The notes under the pieces are model-generated. The model saw nothing but the letters and a program-made list of their open reading frames with translations. It searched no databases and had not been told where the DNA came from. Below are positions 49,001 to 61,356 of a DNA stretch of 64,000 bases, piece by piece. The stretch lies in assembly GCA_025765615.1 (NCBI GenBank), contig JAIVFJ010000010.1:1-64000 (forward strand), given 5' to 3'. The stretch comes from Zopfochytrium polystomum. Its lineage: Eukaryota > Chytridiomycota > Chytridiomycetes > Chytridiales > Chytridiaceae. The position numbers and the translations under genes were made by a program. The number at the start of each line of letters is the position of its first letter. Position 1 is the first letter of the stretch.

Positions 49001-51206
49001 CGCGGGAGGCGCTCAAGGGCGCCGGGAACAAGGTGAAGACGGCGAACGGCGTAGTCGGCAAGATGAAAACAGCAGCGGCTGATGGCGCAAAGACGAGGGG
49101 GAAGGCACCGGCTGCCGACGGCGGCGGGGCTGGCACGAGCAAGGCTACTGGTGCAGGGTCCCAAGCGAGGGCACTCGGACGCTCGGCTCCTGCGACGAAT
49201 AAGAACGCAGGCGGCAATGCGGCACGAGAGGCGCTCAAGGGCGCCGGAAACAAGGTAAAGACCGCGAACGACGCAGTGGGTAAGATGAAAAACTGCAGCG
49301 GCGGATGGCAAGACGAAAGGGAAGGCGCCAACTGCCGGCGGCGGCGGAGCTGGTACGAGCACGGCCACTGGTGCTACACAGAAGAAGGGGCTCGCTCGCT
49401 CCGCTCCTGCGACAAGCAAGAACGCTGGTAGCACTGCGGCTAGAGAGGCCCTTAAAGGAGCTGGAAACAAGGTCAAAACCGCGAACGGAGTAGTTAACAA
49501 GATGAAGGACGGTGCGGCCGCAGGAACTAAAGGATCAACAAAATCCAACACCAACGCCGGCGGAAGCCCTTCAAACGCTGGTAGCAAGCTTCGGACTGCA
49601 GGGAACAAAGCAAAATCAGCCAATACAGCGGTCAACAAGATGAAGCAGGCTGCGGACAGCAAGACTGGCGCGAAAGCCCCAACAAGCAAACCTAGCGCTG
49701 GCGGAGGCGGCACGAAAGCCTCGCAGACGAAAGGTAGCACCAAGGCTGGTGGCGACACGAGCGGCGCTGGAAGCAAGCTTCGCAGCGCAGGCAACAAAGT
49801 GAAGGCAGCAAACTCTGCCATCACCAAGATGAAGCCGACGGGTAGTAGCACGCAGGGTGCCGGCACAAAAGCCCCTGCGGGCAAAGTAGGTGCTGCTGGC
49901 GGCAAAGCCTCGCCGACCAAGGCAAATCCGAAATCTGGCGCGGGCGCGACTGGTGCCGGCAATAAGCTCAGGAGCGCCGGAACCAAAGTGAGTGGAGCGA
50001 ATTCCGCCGTCAACAAGATGAAGCAAGCAGCCGGCGGCAAAACAGGAACCCAACCTTCGACGAGCAAAACAGGCGCCGGAGGCACGGGAACCAAAACGGC
50101 GGCCGCCAAACCCAATAGCAAATCCAGCGGCAGCTCGACCGGAGGCGGAAAAAACCCCACAGTCCGCTGGAAGTAAAGTAAAACCCGCAAACTCGTCGGT
50201 TAATAAGATGAAACAGCCGGCTGGCAGCACTTCTCGGGGAAACAGTGCCAAAACCCCCGCCGGCAAAACGGGTGCAGGCGGCCGCGGCGGCACGCAAGCG
50301 GTGCCAACAAAATCAAACGGCAGCGCCGGAGGTGGCGCAACCGCGGCCAGCAACAAGCTGCGGAGCGCCGCAAACAAAGTCAGCACGGCGAAATCCGCCG
50401 TCGGCAAGATGAAGCAGCCTACCGGCGGCACCAGCGCCAAAGCTGGTTCCAGCAAGACAGGCGCGGGTGGAAGCGGCACGACGCCAGCGAAAGCCAGCAC
50501 CAAGGGCGGCGGTGGGGCGGCGGGCAACGCGCGTGGTGCCGGCACGAAATCCGCGACGGTCGCCGGAGGCAGCGGCACTAAATCCGCTCCGACGAAAGAC
50601 GCAACCAAAGGTGCAGGGACGGCGCCGGCTCGCGGCGGCGGCAGAACGGCGGGGACCACAAAAGCGCCGAGCGCGTCCCGGCAGCAGGGCACTGCGGCGA
50701 CGGGGGCCAAGTCGACGGGGCAAAACAAAGCGCCGAAGCAGGCAAACGCGCGGACAAACACGGCCGGCACTACGAACGCGGCTGCGACGCAGTCCAAGCT
50801 GCAAGCGCCGGCGGCCAGCAAGAAGCAGCAGCAGGCGCCGACACAAGGGGGTGCAAAAGGGAGCGGGTCAACGGCAAAGACAAATGCCGCGACTGGAAAC
50901 ACAAAGGGCGCGACAGCACGACAGCCGCCGCCCGCGACCAAGAACCAGCAGCAGGCGACACCCGCCAAGACGCAGCCGACGCAGCGGCAAGCGGGCGCCG
51001 CGACGAAGAAAGAGCAGGCGGCTCCGGCGCAGCAGAAGAAGCAGACAGCGGCGAGCACAAGCCAGCAAAAGTCGCCGGCTGCGGCGTCCTCGTCCTCGTC
51101 CAAGTCGAGCACTGCCAAGCCGGCAACCGCGAAACCTGCTGCTGCTGCTGCCCCCCCGAAGGCTGCCGCTGCCGCTCCAGCGAAAACGACAAAGAGCAAA
51201 AAGTAG
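46071..51206 (+). CDS. Secreted Lys/Ala-rich repeat protein, family copy C
   Basis: Thirteen exons: 46071-46415, 46595-46691, 46804-46893, 46971-47032, 47109-47171, 47251-47319, 47428-47522, 47600-47684, 47802-47891, 47976-48038, 48088-48150, 48241-48315 and 48428-51206. Signal peptide MLLRVLPLLVLLGALAAALH, then a basic segment and TVGNNVFETGKLGNSRIN. The Ala/Gly domain matches gene B exon by exon (MAQLDGTDAAVAYGAS, GATAQACVDCVKA, FSAAWDLRQGK, DADYVKQA, NKMVPVAVGGAVTAVAGPV). The tail holds repeated (L/K)(R/K)(S/T)AGNK(V/A)K.AN..(V/I).KMK units, unlike the AVAAVGG type of gene B, and ends KTTKSKK. Two one-base insertions break the tail: the A5 run at 49288-49292 and the A6 run at 50149-50154; removing one A from each restores one frame to 51206. 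The intron after exon 11 starts with GC. Confidence 0.85.
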
Positions 51207-51313
51207 GAGATATATGCGGTGCGTTGGTGGCTATCCATGAGGACAATGAACAAACAGTGGAGGGATTTTCGGTGTCACCTTGTTCTGTACAAACGTGCGT
51301 TTGTTTGTTTCTC

Positions 51314-51319
51314 AATAAA
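51314..51319 (+). terminator. Poly-A signal of gene C
   Basis: AATAAA about 108 nt after the gene C stop codon. Confidence 0.45.
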
Positions 51320-52337
51320 CTTTTTTTCGACGTGGTTGTCCCAGCCGCATGCACGTACGTACGTACGTGGCGCCAATTGGTTTGTTGTGTGGTTCTGTCA
51401 TGTGATGAGACTGGTACGAAGACCCATAGTCCTTGAAGAAGCGATCTCTTCCAGATTTGAAGGTACATATGAAAACTGTTTCTCCAATCCGATGGCCACT
51501 GGCGGTGAATTGAGCCAGTGGCCCTGAGCCGCTCAATGGAGATGAGAAGGTAACTTACTACGTCTTCCCTCAAATGCCGAATGCGACTTCGTGTTTCACT
51601 GTCCAGCTTTCGGGTATTCGCTCTGGACAATCGTCGCCCACCTCTAACACCCATCGGTCCCATCTAACTTGACCCACCCCTTACTTGGAGAGAAGGTCGC
51701 AAGAGCTGCACCCCAAGTGAATTTCATTTTTGGGCTGTTGTTCTGAGAAGAGTTTTTTCTCTCCGGCCTCTCCTCACGACACTCTGATCCTTCAAATGGT
51801 GTGGCTAGCTTCGTTATCTTTACCCGAACCATTCGGATTCTCCACCGTGTTGTCAAGGGAGGAAATCCGCAAACGCCTCGCAACTGATTGCTGTGACAAA
51901 GTTCTTTTTTGCGATGCCCGCCATTTGTCATACGGGAGTGAGTTTTCAGTCGTGCGGATCCCCGCAGGACGCTCCAGCAGCGAGCCCAGAACAGCCCCCC
52001 CAACCCGGATGACTTGGTCGCTCTCTTTGGAGTGGAGCATTCGGACGGTTCGGACGGACTTGCATCGCGGTCCGTCGGCCCTGATCGGACGGTCGCTCGC
52101 TCGCGCCACCCCGAGCGCCGATCGCGCGAAGGGTTTTCTCTTCACGCGCGAATTTCCTTTTTGTAATCAGGTTTGGCTTCTTGTTGAGAGAGAGAAAGAG
52201 ACAGACAGACGGAGACAGAGACAGAGGCAGAGAGAGGCTGCAAAAGCGAAGAAGCGGAGACACGCCGCGCGCTCACGCAGTTGCACCACAGAATGGCGCA
52301 ATCGGGCGAGATCCGAAACTCAATCACCGGGCGGCAG

Positions 52338-52371
<34 letters not shown>

Positions 52372-52486
52372 GGTAGAAAGCAGCATGCAAGCAGAAGCAG
52401 CCAACCAACCCTCGTCGACCGACACACACACGCAGCCCTTCTCCTCGGCCGATGGCCCGGCACAACCCGGCCCTGCGAAGAGCTCG
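51320..52486. other. Intergenic region upstream of the dioxygenase
   Basis: Contains an (ACGT)n element at 51352-51367, a purine-rich stretch at 52184-52240 and a CAG tract at 52340-52370. Open frames here are low complexity and unconvincing. Confidence 0.5.
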
Positions 52487-52494
52487 TATAAAAA
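52487..52494 (+). promoter_or_regulatory. TATA box of the TauD-like gene
   Basis: TATAAAAA, 93 nt upstream of the ATG at 52580. The leader ends in an A-rich AAATAAAATAAAATAAAA context directly before the ATG. Confidence 0.65.
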
Positions 52495-52579
52495 GAGCCC
52501 ACCATCCCTGGCATCCGTCCACGCATCAACCAGATAGTCACCCCAAATCGACCAAAAAATAAAATAAAATAAAATAAAA

Positions 52580-54273
52580 ATGCCCGCAACCAACTCAGAC
52601 TCCGCCGCGTCCACACGGGTCCCCGGCCTCGATAGCGACCCGGAGAAGAAGGCCCTCCTCTCTGCCGCGACAAAGGTCATCCAGAGCACCCCGACCATCG
52701 GCACCGAGCTGCACGGCATCCACCTCGAGAAGCTCTCGAACCAGCAGCTCGACGAGCTCGCGCGGTAAGCTGCGTGGCACCCCCTGTTCCCCCTGATACC
52801 CGTACTCTTCGGCCTCTGTTTTTCCTCTGGCTCGGCTCCTTCCCCAACCCCCCCTCCCCCACCACGACCACCAACCTTCACTCCGCTCGTGCATCCCTTT
52901 GATGCTAACAACGTCCACAGGCTCGTCGCGGAGCGCGGCGTCGTGTTCCTGCGCGACCAGAGCAGTCTCACATCCGACGAAGAGGTCCGCATCGCGAGGT
53001 ACTGGGGTAAGTTTTCCCCGAAGCACCAAGTGTTTCTTTGAGCAAGTTCTCCAATGAATCTTGTGGTCTGATCCGGGGTTACACACACCACATCTAATAG
53101 GAGGCGACAAGTTCGTCCACACGCGCATGCCGGTTCCCAACTTTGAGGGCAAGGCCGAGCTCCAAGCCATCATTACGAACGAGGATTCAAAGACAGGTAA
53201 TGAGGTGCCAAGGGTCACGCGGTGCAGGGCTCGACTCGTGCTGACAAAGAACAAAAACAATGCTGTGATCTTCAAAGGTGTGGGCCTCGGCTGGCATCAA
53301 GACCACTCGCCGAGCCCGCTGCCGGGATCGCTCACGTTCCTGCACAACCGCATCGTGCCGGAAACAGGCGGTGACACGGCGTGGTCGTCGCTTTACGCCG
53401 CGTACGATCGCCTGTCGCCGGCGCTCCGCAAGCTGGTGGACGGCCTCGAAACTCTCCAGGAGGGAGCGGTAACGAGCCTCCCCTTTTTTGTTTCTATCGA
53501 TTTTTTGCTTTGGGTGTGCTCAGCGGAAGCAACTAACGGTGAATCCCACCCCGTTGCAACATGATGTAAAAATAGTACTATCCGAACGACCCCGACTACG
53601 AGCCCGAGCGCGCCATTCACCCGCTTGTTCCTACGCACCCCGTGACGGGTTGGAAGTACCTGTCGGTCAACCGCCCGTACGTCAAGCAGCTGCGAGGATT
53701 CAAAAAGACCGAGTCAGGTGAATGGAAGCTCTTGTTTGCAAAGGGAACGAAAGAGGTTTGCGACTTATACTCGACGGGAAAAAAAAATCCCCTCCCGCCA
53801 CCAGACGCGCTGCTCAACTTCCTCAACGGCGTCGTCGAAAACTCGCTGGACATTCAAGTCCGATTCAAGTGGGAGAACGACTCGGTCGCCATCTGGGACA
53901 ACCGAGTGTAAGGCCGCAACCCGTTTCTGTGACACAAGGGGCCGTCCACAAAACTGACCGGCCCTCCGCCCTCACCCCTCACAGTGTCCAGCACCGGGCT
54001 ACCTGGGACTACTACCCGCACGCCCGCGTCGGCTCGCGCTTCGTGATCCACGGCCCGACGCGTCCTTTGTTGGACCCGACGAGCCCCAGCCGGGCCGAGG
54101 CGCTCGGGATCGTCCCCGCGCCGTTCGTGTTTGCCGACATTGCGAATGAGATCGAGGACATCAAGGGCCGCAACAAGGAGGGGGTCAAGTTTTTGCCGAG
54201 GAAAGCGGTCGCCGCCGCCGGGGCCGGAGGCGGCGTGGGCGAGGGCGGCGCGGCGGAGGTGGGCGCGAAGTGA
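52580..54273 (+). CDS. TauD/TfdA-family Fe(II)/2-oxoglutarate dioxygenase
   Basis: Seven exons: 52580-52764, 52921-53006, 53101-53196, 53278-53468, 53576-53717, 53805-53907 and 53985-54273, about 363 residues, all joins in frame. Motifs: IGTELHGIHLEKLSNQQLDE (N-terminal strand), VAERGVVFLRDQ, GWHQDHSPSP with the HxD iron ligands, PGSLTFLHNRIVPETGGDT, HPVTGWKYLSVNR, then NRVVQHRATWDYY with the second iron-binding His. VGSRFVIHG holds the Arg that binds 2-oxoglutarate. This is the layout of fungal sulfonate (taurine)/2-oxoglutarate dioxygenases, which release sulfite from alkyl sulfonates. The exact substrate is not determinable. A Gly/Ala-rich tail follows the catalytic domain. The gene appears intact. 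Confidence 0.9.
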
Positions 54274-55519
54274 GAGGGATTTTACGGGCGGGGGGAGTTG
54301 GTGCCCTTAGCTTTGTTTCTCTGTTGCTATTTTTTTCACTTGGTTTCTGTGGCCTCCCGAATATATACTTGTATGTCGCAAAAACGAGATTTGCAGACGG
54401 ATCCCCACACTTTACCGGGGAGGCACCCCCTGTAGGTGCGCGCGTCCATGTCCGTCAGAAACTCGGCAGGCCTTTTGCATTCACTACACAGAGCTGAGTG
54501 CGATCGTCTTGATCGTCTTGGGGCGTGAAGAACAGACGCTATGATCCGGCATTATTGTCGTCTTCCACCATCTGGTTCGGTTCCTTCCCGAAACCACACA
54601 CGTTGTTGGGCCTTTCGGTTCTCTTTTTTTTCTTTTCTTTTGTTTTGCATGTAGTAACTGCGAACATCCGCTTCCGCCGGTGCGCCCGCGCGCGCCGCGT
54701 CAACCAAAACCAATCCAACACTTTCGGCGCACGGTCAGAGCCGACCCGCTATCGTTGTATGTCTTGGCTCTGGCGGATGCGGATTAAAAAAAAAGAAACA
54801 GCCCTGTCTCTGTCTCGGTAAAAGTTTGGACGTTCGCCTGACCAATCACGGACAATCCTCAACCGATTGAGGGTCCGAGGACCGCGCGGCAGGAGGGCGG
54901 CGGACAGGTTGAAACCTTCATGTTTCGATCGATGCTATTTGTAATGTCATTCAAGTTCCTCATTTTCATATTTGTTTTGTATTACAGTGTGCATTAAACT
55001 GAGATAGAATCGCAATGACAAAAAAAACAAAAAGAAAAAGAAGCTGTTTGCATGGGACGGGACGCGATTCCGGGGCGACAACGGGGGCGCTTCGTGGGGC
55101 ACGTGGCGGGCTGGCCGCATGTTTTCTTTTTTTTATTTTATTTTTTATTTTTTTTTTTTTCTTGCCGGCGTTCGCAGTCCACCCCGTGATTCGTGAAATT
55201 TCTCGTTCTCGAACGGAACTGTTTTTTGTTTCCCTTCCCCAGCAATTTGCGCTATGGAAAGCGGTGCCACAAACACAACACATAAATTCCGCAACGGTTG
55301 CGGCAAATAAAAGTAAAATTAGGCTAAATGCAGCAAGTGCAGCAGGCCAAACACAAAGTAATTTTTTCTTTTTCTGTCCTCAGCCACGTCTTCACTTTTT
55401 TTGTTTTTTTTTTGGTTTTTAATTTAGTAATTTATTGTCACTGACTGATAGGGGCGATCGATCATTGTTATCTGGGTCTGTGGGTCTTTTCATGTTTTCG
55501 AATGCGTCTGCTTTTCGGC

Positions 55520-55550
<31 letters not shown>

Positions 55551-55924
55551 TCACACACACACACACACACACAACACACAAACACACACTCACACACACG
55601 CACAGGCGGGTGCCACGCAAGCAGGGGTGCCGCATTTCTTCTTTCTCTTTTTCTCTTCATATTTTTTTGTTGATTTCCGCTTTGGTTGTTTATCGCCGCC
55701 GCCTGTTTGGTTGGGTTTGCCAAACACGAAAAACAAAAACGAAAGAAAACAAAAACACAACAAAAACAGCTTTTTCTTTCTTTTTTTTCTGTCAGTGCTT
55801 TCTAATTCATCCACATAACAGCAGAAAATATTCTTTTTCTTCTTCTACTTTTTTCCTTTTGACTGCATTATGCTTGTTTTCACACGCATCCTCCGTCCCG
55901 TCCCAGCGCGCACGGCGACGTGGA
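54274..55924. other. Intergenic region with T runs and (CA)n
   Basis: No gene recognised. Poly-T near 55128-55160 and 55390-55412, and (CA)n at 55520-55572 with extensions to about 55604, lie upstream of the permease gene. Confidence 0.7.
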
Positions 55925-55931
55925 TATAAAA
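55925..55931 (+). promoter_or_regulatory. TATA box of the permease gene
   Basis: TATAAAA, 89 nt upstream of the ATG at 56014. Confidence 0.65.
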
Positions 55932-56013
55932 CGGGCGAGATCAGCGCGTCCCGCTCTCCTTACCCCGCCCTAAACAACACCTCGCCCCACTCCCCAGTCA
56001 AAACACGTCCCCC

Positions 56014-57716
56014 ATGGCCAAACACGACGCCGTCGACGCCGTCGAGACCTCCTCCGTCAAAGACGACAATGGTCTCGCCGCCGACGCCCTACACCGCGGC
56101 CTCAAGAACCGCCACATCGCCATGATCTCCATCGGCGGCGTCATCGGCGTCGGTCTCTTCCTCGGCACCGCCAACGCGCTGCGTACCGGTGGGCCGCTCG
56201 GCATGCTGCTCGGCTACGTCGTCATCGGAACTCTGGTCTTCGCCGTCACCACCGCGCTCGGCGAGATGGCCGCTTTCCTGCCCCTGCCTGGCGGTCACTT
56301 GACCCTCGCCAAGCGCTTCGTCGACCCGTCCCTTTCGTTTGCCCTCGGCTGGAACTACTTTTACTCATGGGCAATGGTCCTCCCCGCCGAGCTGTCCGCC
56401 GCGATGCTCTTGGTGCACTACTGGACGACCGCCGTCAACGACGCCGTGTGGATTGCCATCTTCCTTGCCGTCGTCGTCGCCATCAACTTTATGAGCAGCG
56501 GCGTGTACGGCGAGTTTGAGTTCTGGTTCGCGAGCATCAAAGTGGTGGGTGTCTATTATGCAGTTCGTTTGTGTCTCCCTTCGCTTTTTCGAAAGGTTTC
56601 TCCCACTAAATCTGCCCTCCCATCCCTACCAAAAAACAACAACAGCTCGCCGTCATCACGCTCATCATCACCGGCATCGTCATCACCGCCGGCGGCGGTC
56701 CCAACCACGAGTCGATCGGCTTCAAGTACTGGAGCAACCCGGGTCCCTTTGTCGAGTACATCGGTACGGGCACGTGGGGCCAGTTCCTCGGGTTCTGGGC
56801 GGTGCTGATCCTCGCGACCTTCTCCTTCATCGGCACCGAGATCGTGGCCGTGGCGGCGGGCGAGACCAAGAACCCGCGCAAGAACGTCGCAAAGGCGATC
56901 TCGAACGTGTACATCCGCATCTGCTTGTTCTACATCCTCGGCGTGTTCGTAATCGGCCTGCTGGTGGCCTCGGACGACCCGGACCTGAACATTGGCGGCA
57001 GCACGGCCGCGTCGTCGCCGTTCGTCATCGGCATCAAGCGCGCGGGCATCAAGTACCTGCCCGACATCATCAACGCCGCGATCCTGACCTCGGCCTGGTC
57101 CGCCGCAAACTCGGACGTCTACACCGCCTCCCGCGCCCTCTACTCTCTCGCCGCCGCCGGGAACGCGCCCAAGATCTTTATGAAGCGCACCCGCAACGGA
57201 CACCCGTACGTCGCCGTCGGCGCGTCGGCGTGCTTCGGCCTCCTCGCGTTCATGACCACGTCCTCGGGCGCCGGCAAGGTCTTCAACTGGCTGTCGAACC
57301 TGACGTCAGTCTCCGGGCTCTTCTCGTGGCTGTGCATCTCGATCATCTACCTGCGCTTCCACTACGGCATGAAGAAGCAAGGCATCGACAGGTCGAAGCT
57401 GCCGTACATCGCCCCGCTCCAGCCGTACGCGTCGTGGTACGCGCTCGTCCTGACCCTGCTCGTGATCATCTTTAGCAACTGGACCGTGTTCACCGAGGGC
57501 CGCTGGGACACCCCGTCCTTCGTCACAAACTACCTGCCCATCCCGGTGTTCATCCTCTTGTACTTTGGCCACAAGTTCACCCAAGGCACTTCGGTCGTCC
57601 CGCTGGACCAGCTCGACTTTGTGTCGGACGTGCAGGAGATCGAGGCCCTCGAGGAGGACGAATCGGAGGATAAGAACCAGAGCAAGTTCCAGAAGGTGTT
57701 GGATTCGCTGTTTTGA
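56014..57716 (+). CDS. Amino-acid permease (APC superfamily, YAT type)
   Basis: Two exons, 56014-56544 and 56646-57716, 533 residues. The first span carries the APC signature region (HIAMISIGGVIGVGLFLGTA), followed by GGPLGMLLGYVVIGTLVF and ALGEMAAFLPLPGGHLTLAK. The Phe-Ile-Gly-Thr-Glu stretch (FSFIGTEIVAVAAGETKNPR) and WSAANSDVYTASRALYSLA are hallmarks of the fungal amino-acid transporter family. About 12 membrane spans are evident. The acidic C-terminal tail (EDESEDK) is typical. It acts at the plasma membrane as a proton symporter for one or more amino acids; specificity cannot be read from sequence. The single intron starts GTGGGT and ends CAACAG. Gene intact. Confidence 0.93.
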
Positions 57717-57852
57717 AGAATGTTGTGGATTTTCGCTGTTTTTAGAGACGATGATGGTGCGGTGCGGTGCACCCAGGCAGAGTTGACGCTGCCGTTATGC
57801 TTCTTTTTTTTCCCCTTATCTGTTTGTTCGTCGATTTTTACCCCCCCCCGGC

Positions 57853-57858
57853 AATAAA
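57853..57858 (+). terminator. Poly-A signal of the permease gene
   Basis: AATAAA about 137 nt after the permease stop codon. The rest of 57717-58302 shows no gene. Confidence 0.45.
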
Positions 57859-58302
57859 TACACATCAAAACGCCATTCTCCTTGGGGAAAACTTTGGTTT
57901 TTTATGTGATTCGAGCGACACCCGCGCTAAAATCTTGCATCAAAGCGAATGCGATGTTGTCTGAACTGGAATTGCGTCCCTAAAACATCGTCCCTCAGAA
58001 ATTTCCGGTGCCCCCTTTCTCTCCGTCTGTCTCTCTCTCTCACCTCTCCCTCTAGTCTTCTTGTTCTCCCTTCCGTCAATATGGCCTTTCCGCCTTCGTT
58101 GTCGCACGTCAGGTCTCCAGTCGGTCCCGCCACCACCGGGGCGAATCCCGCCGTGACGGGGCGGTGCTGCCCTTGGGCTCTTGGGGCCCAATCGACGACC
58201 GCCCGAGTGGATAGTTTCCACGTGTAAATTCGCCATCGTACTAATGATTTTGCCAGTGATTAAAGACAGGATTGATGTGTCTTTGCGTGAAAAGTACTGC
58301 AA

Positions 58303-58384
58303 GTCCTGTTGGCGGAGTGGTTAACGCGGTGCCCTGCTAAGGCATTTCCCTTTGGGAGCGCAGGTTCGAATCCTGTGCAGGACG
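58303..58384 (+). tRNA. tRNA-Ser (anticodon GCU)
   Basis: Acceptor strands GTCCTGT and GCAGGAC pair (last pair T-G). The D arm contains GGCGGAGTGGTTAACGC. The anticodon stem GTGCC/GGCAT closes the loop CTGCTAA with anticodon GCT, reading AGC/AGU serine codons. There is a long variable arm (TTCCCTTTGGGAG), as expected for tRNA-Ser, and a T arm with GGTTCGAATCC. No intron. The discriminator base is G, also typical of tRNA-Ser. Confidence 0.93.
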
Positions 58385-58761
58385 TCATTGTAATATCACT
58401 TGGGTGCGATGCGAGTCATCATCCTTCTTAAGCCCCAGGCTCCCTTCGGAGAGATGGTTGCAATGCCGCATTCGCTTCTCCTTCTGCGCGTCGAATTGAT
58501 TCATCAAACAACCACCCCTCGTTTTTCAATCTCTTTTCAATCCGAATGGTTTTTCTGTCTTCTTGTTTGTCTACTCTTCTGTTGCACATCGCGAGCTCCA
58601 GGAACAAGCAGCAGCGGCGGCTGCCCAGAAGGCGCCGCTTAAGCCAGTCCGGGATGCAAAAGTACTATAAGTTCCAGGCGAGACTTTCACGACGCCCGCA
58701 AGAACGGTGGCGACGCTGAGAAGGACTCTGGCAATCTGGCCACCAAGGTTCTGTTCCACCC
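58385..58761. other. Intergenic region
   Basis: No gene recognised between the tRNA and the possible start of the degenerate gene copy that follows. Confidence 0.5.
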
Positions 58762-59627
58762 ATGATCGAAGAGGCCCAGTTTACTGACATGATGTGTGAG
58801 ATGATGGGAGAGGTCGAACATGGGACACAAGCGGAGGACGAGGCAGTGGAGCCGGAAGTCGGGAGAAGGTGCGGCACGTCCGTCGTCACAACGAATGAAA
58901 GTATAAGAACAAGCTGCAGGAAAGCTCTACGGATTACACTCAAGGAGCTGGGAACCACCTTCCAAAAAAAAATCAAAGAATATGGAAAAGAATAATCACT
59001 CCCATTCCAGCAGGAGAAGTCTAATGATATGGAAATGAATATAAGCGGCCAAGCCACTCGTTCCGTAGCCACGAACGGTTTTTTCCAACGACAACGGACG
59101 GTGACGACACTTGGAAATTCTTCTGGCTGGCCGTGAGTGGACTGAATTCTTCTTTGCGATTCAGCATCTAGAACTCGACAGCTTCCTTTCAGGATTCGCC
59201 GGCGTTTCATTGGCAGAAGATTTACAGAGCTGTGGTTACGTCAAAAGACAAGCGGAACGCGGCGCTTGTATCTGCTATACTCGAAAACACCTTGACAAGG
59301 AGGAGTACAATCATCCAGAGATTTTTCCCCGCCATTGACTCTCCAGTGGTCGGTACACTGGAGGAACGCCGATGGTTTACGGAGCAACGATCAGCTTTCC
59401 AGCTTTATGTCAGTCTCACAAGTGAAATCAAATCAACGCTTGGCTTACCAGAAGACCTTTACTTTGCGAAACCTCGGCGGAGCGGGGAATGTGAAAAAGG
59501 TTTCTTCTTCATTTCAAGATGCTGCTGTTTTCGCGATGCTGTTGATAGCATGATATTGTGCTGTGAAGTGTATCTTAATATACTTCTTCTGGCTTATACT
59601 GATGTAAAATGCCGTCAAGGATTGTAG
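58762..59627 (+). pseudogene. Diverged relative of the gene at 60111-61247
   Basis: A frame from 58762 (MIEEAQFTDMMCEM) runs to 58995. Near 59090-59132 is TTDGDDTWKFFWLA followed by a GTGAGT donor, matching LLTDGINTWKMFWMS plus GTGAGC in the downstream gene. After an acceptor at 59164 a long frame to 59627 holds TSKDKRNAALVSAILEN and KSTLGLPEDLYFAKPRR, the latter matching KSTLGLPGRVFFPCRPP. The pieces are in differing frames and the N-terminal half of the family is not found, so this is most likely a decayed tandem copy. A functional gene with unseen introns cannot be excluded. Confidence 0.5.
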
Positions 59628-60110
59628 AACAGATCGCGAGCTCCTTTCTCCGCAACGTGACCAGTGTGGGTCTTTCCTTTTTTTGGAATTAATTCTGCCG
59701 TTGCGAGGGAAACTCATCCTGGTCGATAGAGGAAGTCAGTGCGCTTTTGAGCTTAAGAAAAAAATGAAAGCTTGAAAAAAGCACACCTGCCAGCTGTGGT
59801 GAAACACATGTGAAAAACAAGATTCATCGCAGGTCTGACTTTCCGCGCTCGCCGAGAACCCTTTGATCACTGCAGCTTCACGAAACCAATTGAAGCCAAA
59901 AACAAACAAATAAAAGAAGAGTGAAAAAATAAGAGAAACCAGTGCGCTTGCACAAAAAAAAGTTCACTCCCGGATTTCTGAGCTTCCTCGACACCCACAA
60001 ACCAAAACCGCATCCCTCCCGGCCCCGTCAACCGCTTTGATCCCTCCTGTCGCCCCCCGGCCTTCGACCGAATCAAAAAACTCAAGCCGCCAGCTGTCTC
60101 CGGGATTTCA
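59628..60110. other. Intergenic region
   Basis: AT-richer spacer between the two related copies. No feature recognised. Confidence 0.5.
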
Positions 60111-61247
60111 ATGGACGGCGAAGCGAAACTGCTCGACGACGGCAGCCGCGACGAATCCTCTAGCCGAGCGCTCATCGTTGCGGACGGCCGCGCTATGCCA
60201 GGAGCGCGGGCGCTCGTCGTCCGGCCGGCGAATCTGATACTGGTGGAGCAGTCGGCGGAGCCGTTCAAACTCGAGTTCACGTTCGAAGAATGTCCGGAGC
60301 GCTTGGAGTTTACCGAGCCTCGTGGTCTCTTCAAATTTGGGTGGTATGCAACCGATGCATGTTTGCCGCAAGCACGCGCCCGCTTTGTTGCGGCATTGGA
60401 AAATTTCATCAAACAAAAGGTCAACCACGGTTTCAGTGACGAATTGAAAAAGGTCACGATCCTCGATGCAACGGCCATTCGACCTCCCGTTCCGTTCAAC
60501 GAGGCCGGAGTGCCGGTGGTAGCGGATCCCTCTTTGGGTATCGCAGTTATCGCGTCGGCGAGTGTCGTGGATTCGAATGACTGCGACTTCGTGGATTACA
60601 TTAAAGAGACTTTGCTGTGTTCGATTATTCTGAAGGTTGTACCAATGTGCCTTCATTAATTCTCGCAACTGCCACTAATCAGAAAACAATTTTAGCAGTC
60701 GCATGTAGTCGGGAGTCGCAAATCGGCTAACGAGGCTCAGATTACTTTATTGGGTCTTTTGCTACTGACGAAGAATGCCACCAGAAAGAAGATCCCCCCG
60801 CCATTCGTTCTCCTTACAGATGGGATAAACACATGGAAAATGTTCTGGATGTCGGTGAGCGAGAATAGAACATATTGTTAGTTTCCTCCATTATGACACA
60901 GCGAGCCGATCATTCATTTCAATATAAAGGGGCTTGAGATAAGACGGTTGGTCTTCTCGTCTCAGGACTCGGGCTTACTTTCGTTGGCGGCCGTCCTCTG
61001 CGACGCAACTACCAGTTACAGGCGCCTTCAGATGCTCAGGAGGACGGGGATCCCTCACTTCTACTCTGGCAACATAGTGGGCTTTGAGGTCACTGATGAC
61101 GACACGCTGGATGACATAAGGTGGAAAAGCGACCAGGAATATGCTTGCCGGTTCTATGGAAGCATCGACGGGAGGAGCAAGTCCACGTTGGGACTGCCCG
61201 GCCGGGTGTTCTTCCCGTGCCGGCCCCCTAAGCAGCAAGGCCAGTGA
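60111..61247 (+). CDS. Unknown protein, possibly Crinkler-like C-terminal family
   Basis: Three exons: 60111-60635, 60699-60854 and 60966-61247, 320 residues, all phase 0. Features: an N-terminal VVRPANLILVEQSAEPFKLE region, a helical CLPQARARFVAALENFIKQK, an AQITLLGLLLLTKNATRKKI helix followed by PPPFVLLTDGINTWKMFWMS, and a C-terminal GFEVTDDDTLDDIRWKSD. The LTDG..TW..FW element resembles one in large expanded protein families of fungi and oomycetes related to Crinkler effectors, but I am not sure of the family. There is no signal peptide, no LFLAK-like N-terminus and no clear catalytic triad. It is followed 110 nt later by the next gene on the same strand, and a diverged copy lies directly upstream. 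Confidence 0.55.
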
Positions 61248-61356
61248 CCAAAATTTGCAAGTGAATAAAATGTGTGTATTGCAGGACCCGTTCGTCGAGG
61301 CGTTGATTGATTTGGGTGACGGCAAAGTCGTCTTTTTTCGAGGATCCTCGTCAACG

